Both the position numbers and the translations under genes were made by a program. From contig NZ_SMKR01000073.1 in NCBI RefSeq assembly GCF_004348725.1, positions 1 through 34,038 on the forward strand: DNA of 34,038 nt. The letters are read 5' to 3'. Source of the stretch: Kribbella turkmenica. Its GTDB lineage: Bacteria; Actinomycetota; Actinomycetes; Propionibacteriales; Kribbellaceae. Shown one piece after another: positions 33,966-34,038 of this stretch (positions are counted from its first letter, which is position 1; each line of letters opens with the position of its first letter). The notes below the pieces were generated by a model. That model was not told where the DNA came from, searched no databases, and saw nothing but the letters and a program-made list of their open reading frames with translations.

Positions 33966-34038
33966 ATGTCGTTTGCGGAGGATTTTGAGTGTTACGGGGA
34001 TGCTTTGGTGCGGTTGGTGGATTCGGGGGTTGGGGTAG
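33966..34038 (+). CDS. Start of an unidentified gene with foreign-looking codon use, cut by the window end
   Basis: An open frame from ATG 33966 begins MSFAEDFECYGDALVRLVDS and continues past the window. Only one of its 24 codons ends in C, and TTT, TGT, GAT, GCT and TTG are used, unlike every other gene here. That and the hairpin before it suggest a mobile-element gene: an IS transposase N-terminus or a DUF222/HNH (13E12-repeat) protein, both of which often have such codon use in actinobacteria. The fragment is too short to decide. Confidence 0.45.
   Translation, partial: MSFAEDFECYGDALVRLVDSGVGV

Overview
The window is a gene-dense, very GC-rich segment of an actinobacterial chromosome, in which most codons end in G or C. 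The layout is conserved actinobacterial housekeeping: a complete 14-gene respiratory complex I operon beside most of the menaquinone pathway, a mycobacterial-type MptB mannosyltransferase and a Cds1-like cysteine desulfhydrase. It suggests a Propionibacteriales-type soil actinomycete (Kribbella or Nocardioides relatives). That placement is my inference; no rRNA or tRNA gene is present to test it. All start coordinates below were chosen from overlaps, ribosome sites and family length.

Region 1 (1-16582, minus strand): nuoA-B-C-D-E-F-G-H-I-J-K-L-M-N, followed by a polyprenyl diphosphate synthase that runs off the left edge. Nearly every junction overlaps (ATGA, GTGA, TGATG, TTGA), so this looks like one translationally coupled operon. 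NuoG lacks all four cysteines of the N7 iron-sulfur cluster, and a 27-codon open frame exactly bridges nuoG and nuoH.

Region 2 (16687-20982): menJ and menG on the minus strand, divergent from menF and an MBL-fold hydrolase on the plus strand. A 37-bp-arm inverted repeat sits between menG and menF. Region 3 (20983-24456): two related palindromes between convergent gene ends, a GNAT acetyltransferase, a PadR regulator, and a two-gene ABC exporter whose promoter carries two tandem dyads. Region 4 (24506-31692): mptB, converging on a minus-strand menE-menC-menD operon, with menA divergent from menE, then a Cds1-like PLP enzyme.

Region 5 (31693-34038) is the least ordinary part: a 32-bp direct repeat flanks an unrecognised gene that appears to be frameshifted; next comes a small membrane protein coupled to an M48 protease; and the window ends in a hairpin and the first codons of a gene with quite different codon use, possibly a mobile element.

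Together the recognised genes make the quinone (prenyl chain, naphthoquinone ring, prenylation, methylation, partial chain saturation) and the NADH dehydrogenase that reduces it. menB, menH and the hotdog thioesterase are not in this window. I found no CRISPR array, tRNA, rRNA or convincing defence system, and no wholly novel pathway. The most unusual items are the menG/menF inverted repeat, the missing N7 ligands, the PadR/ABC operator, and the frameshifted gene between direct repeats.
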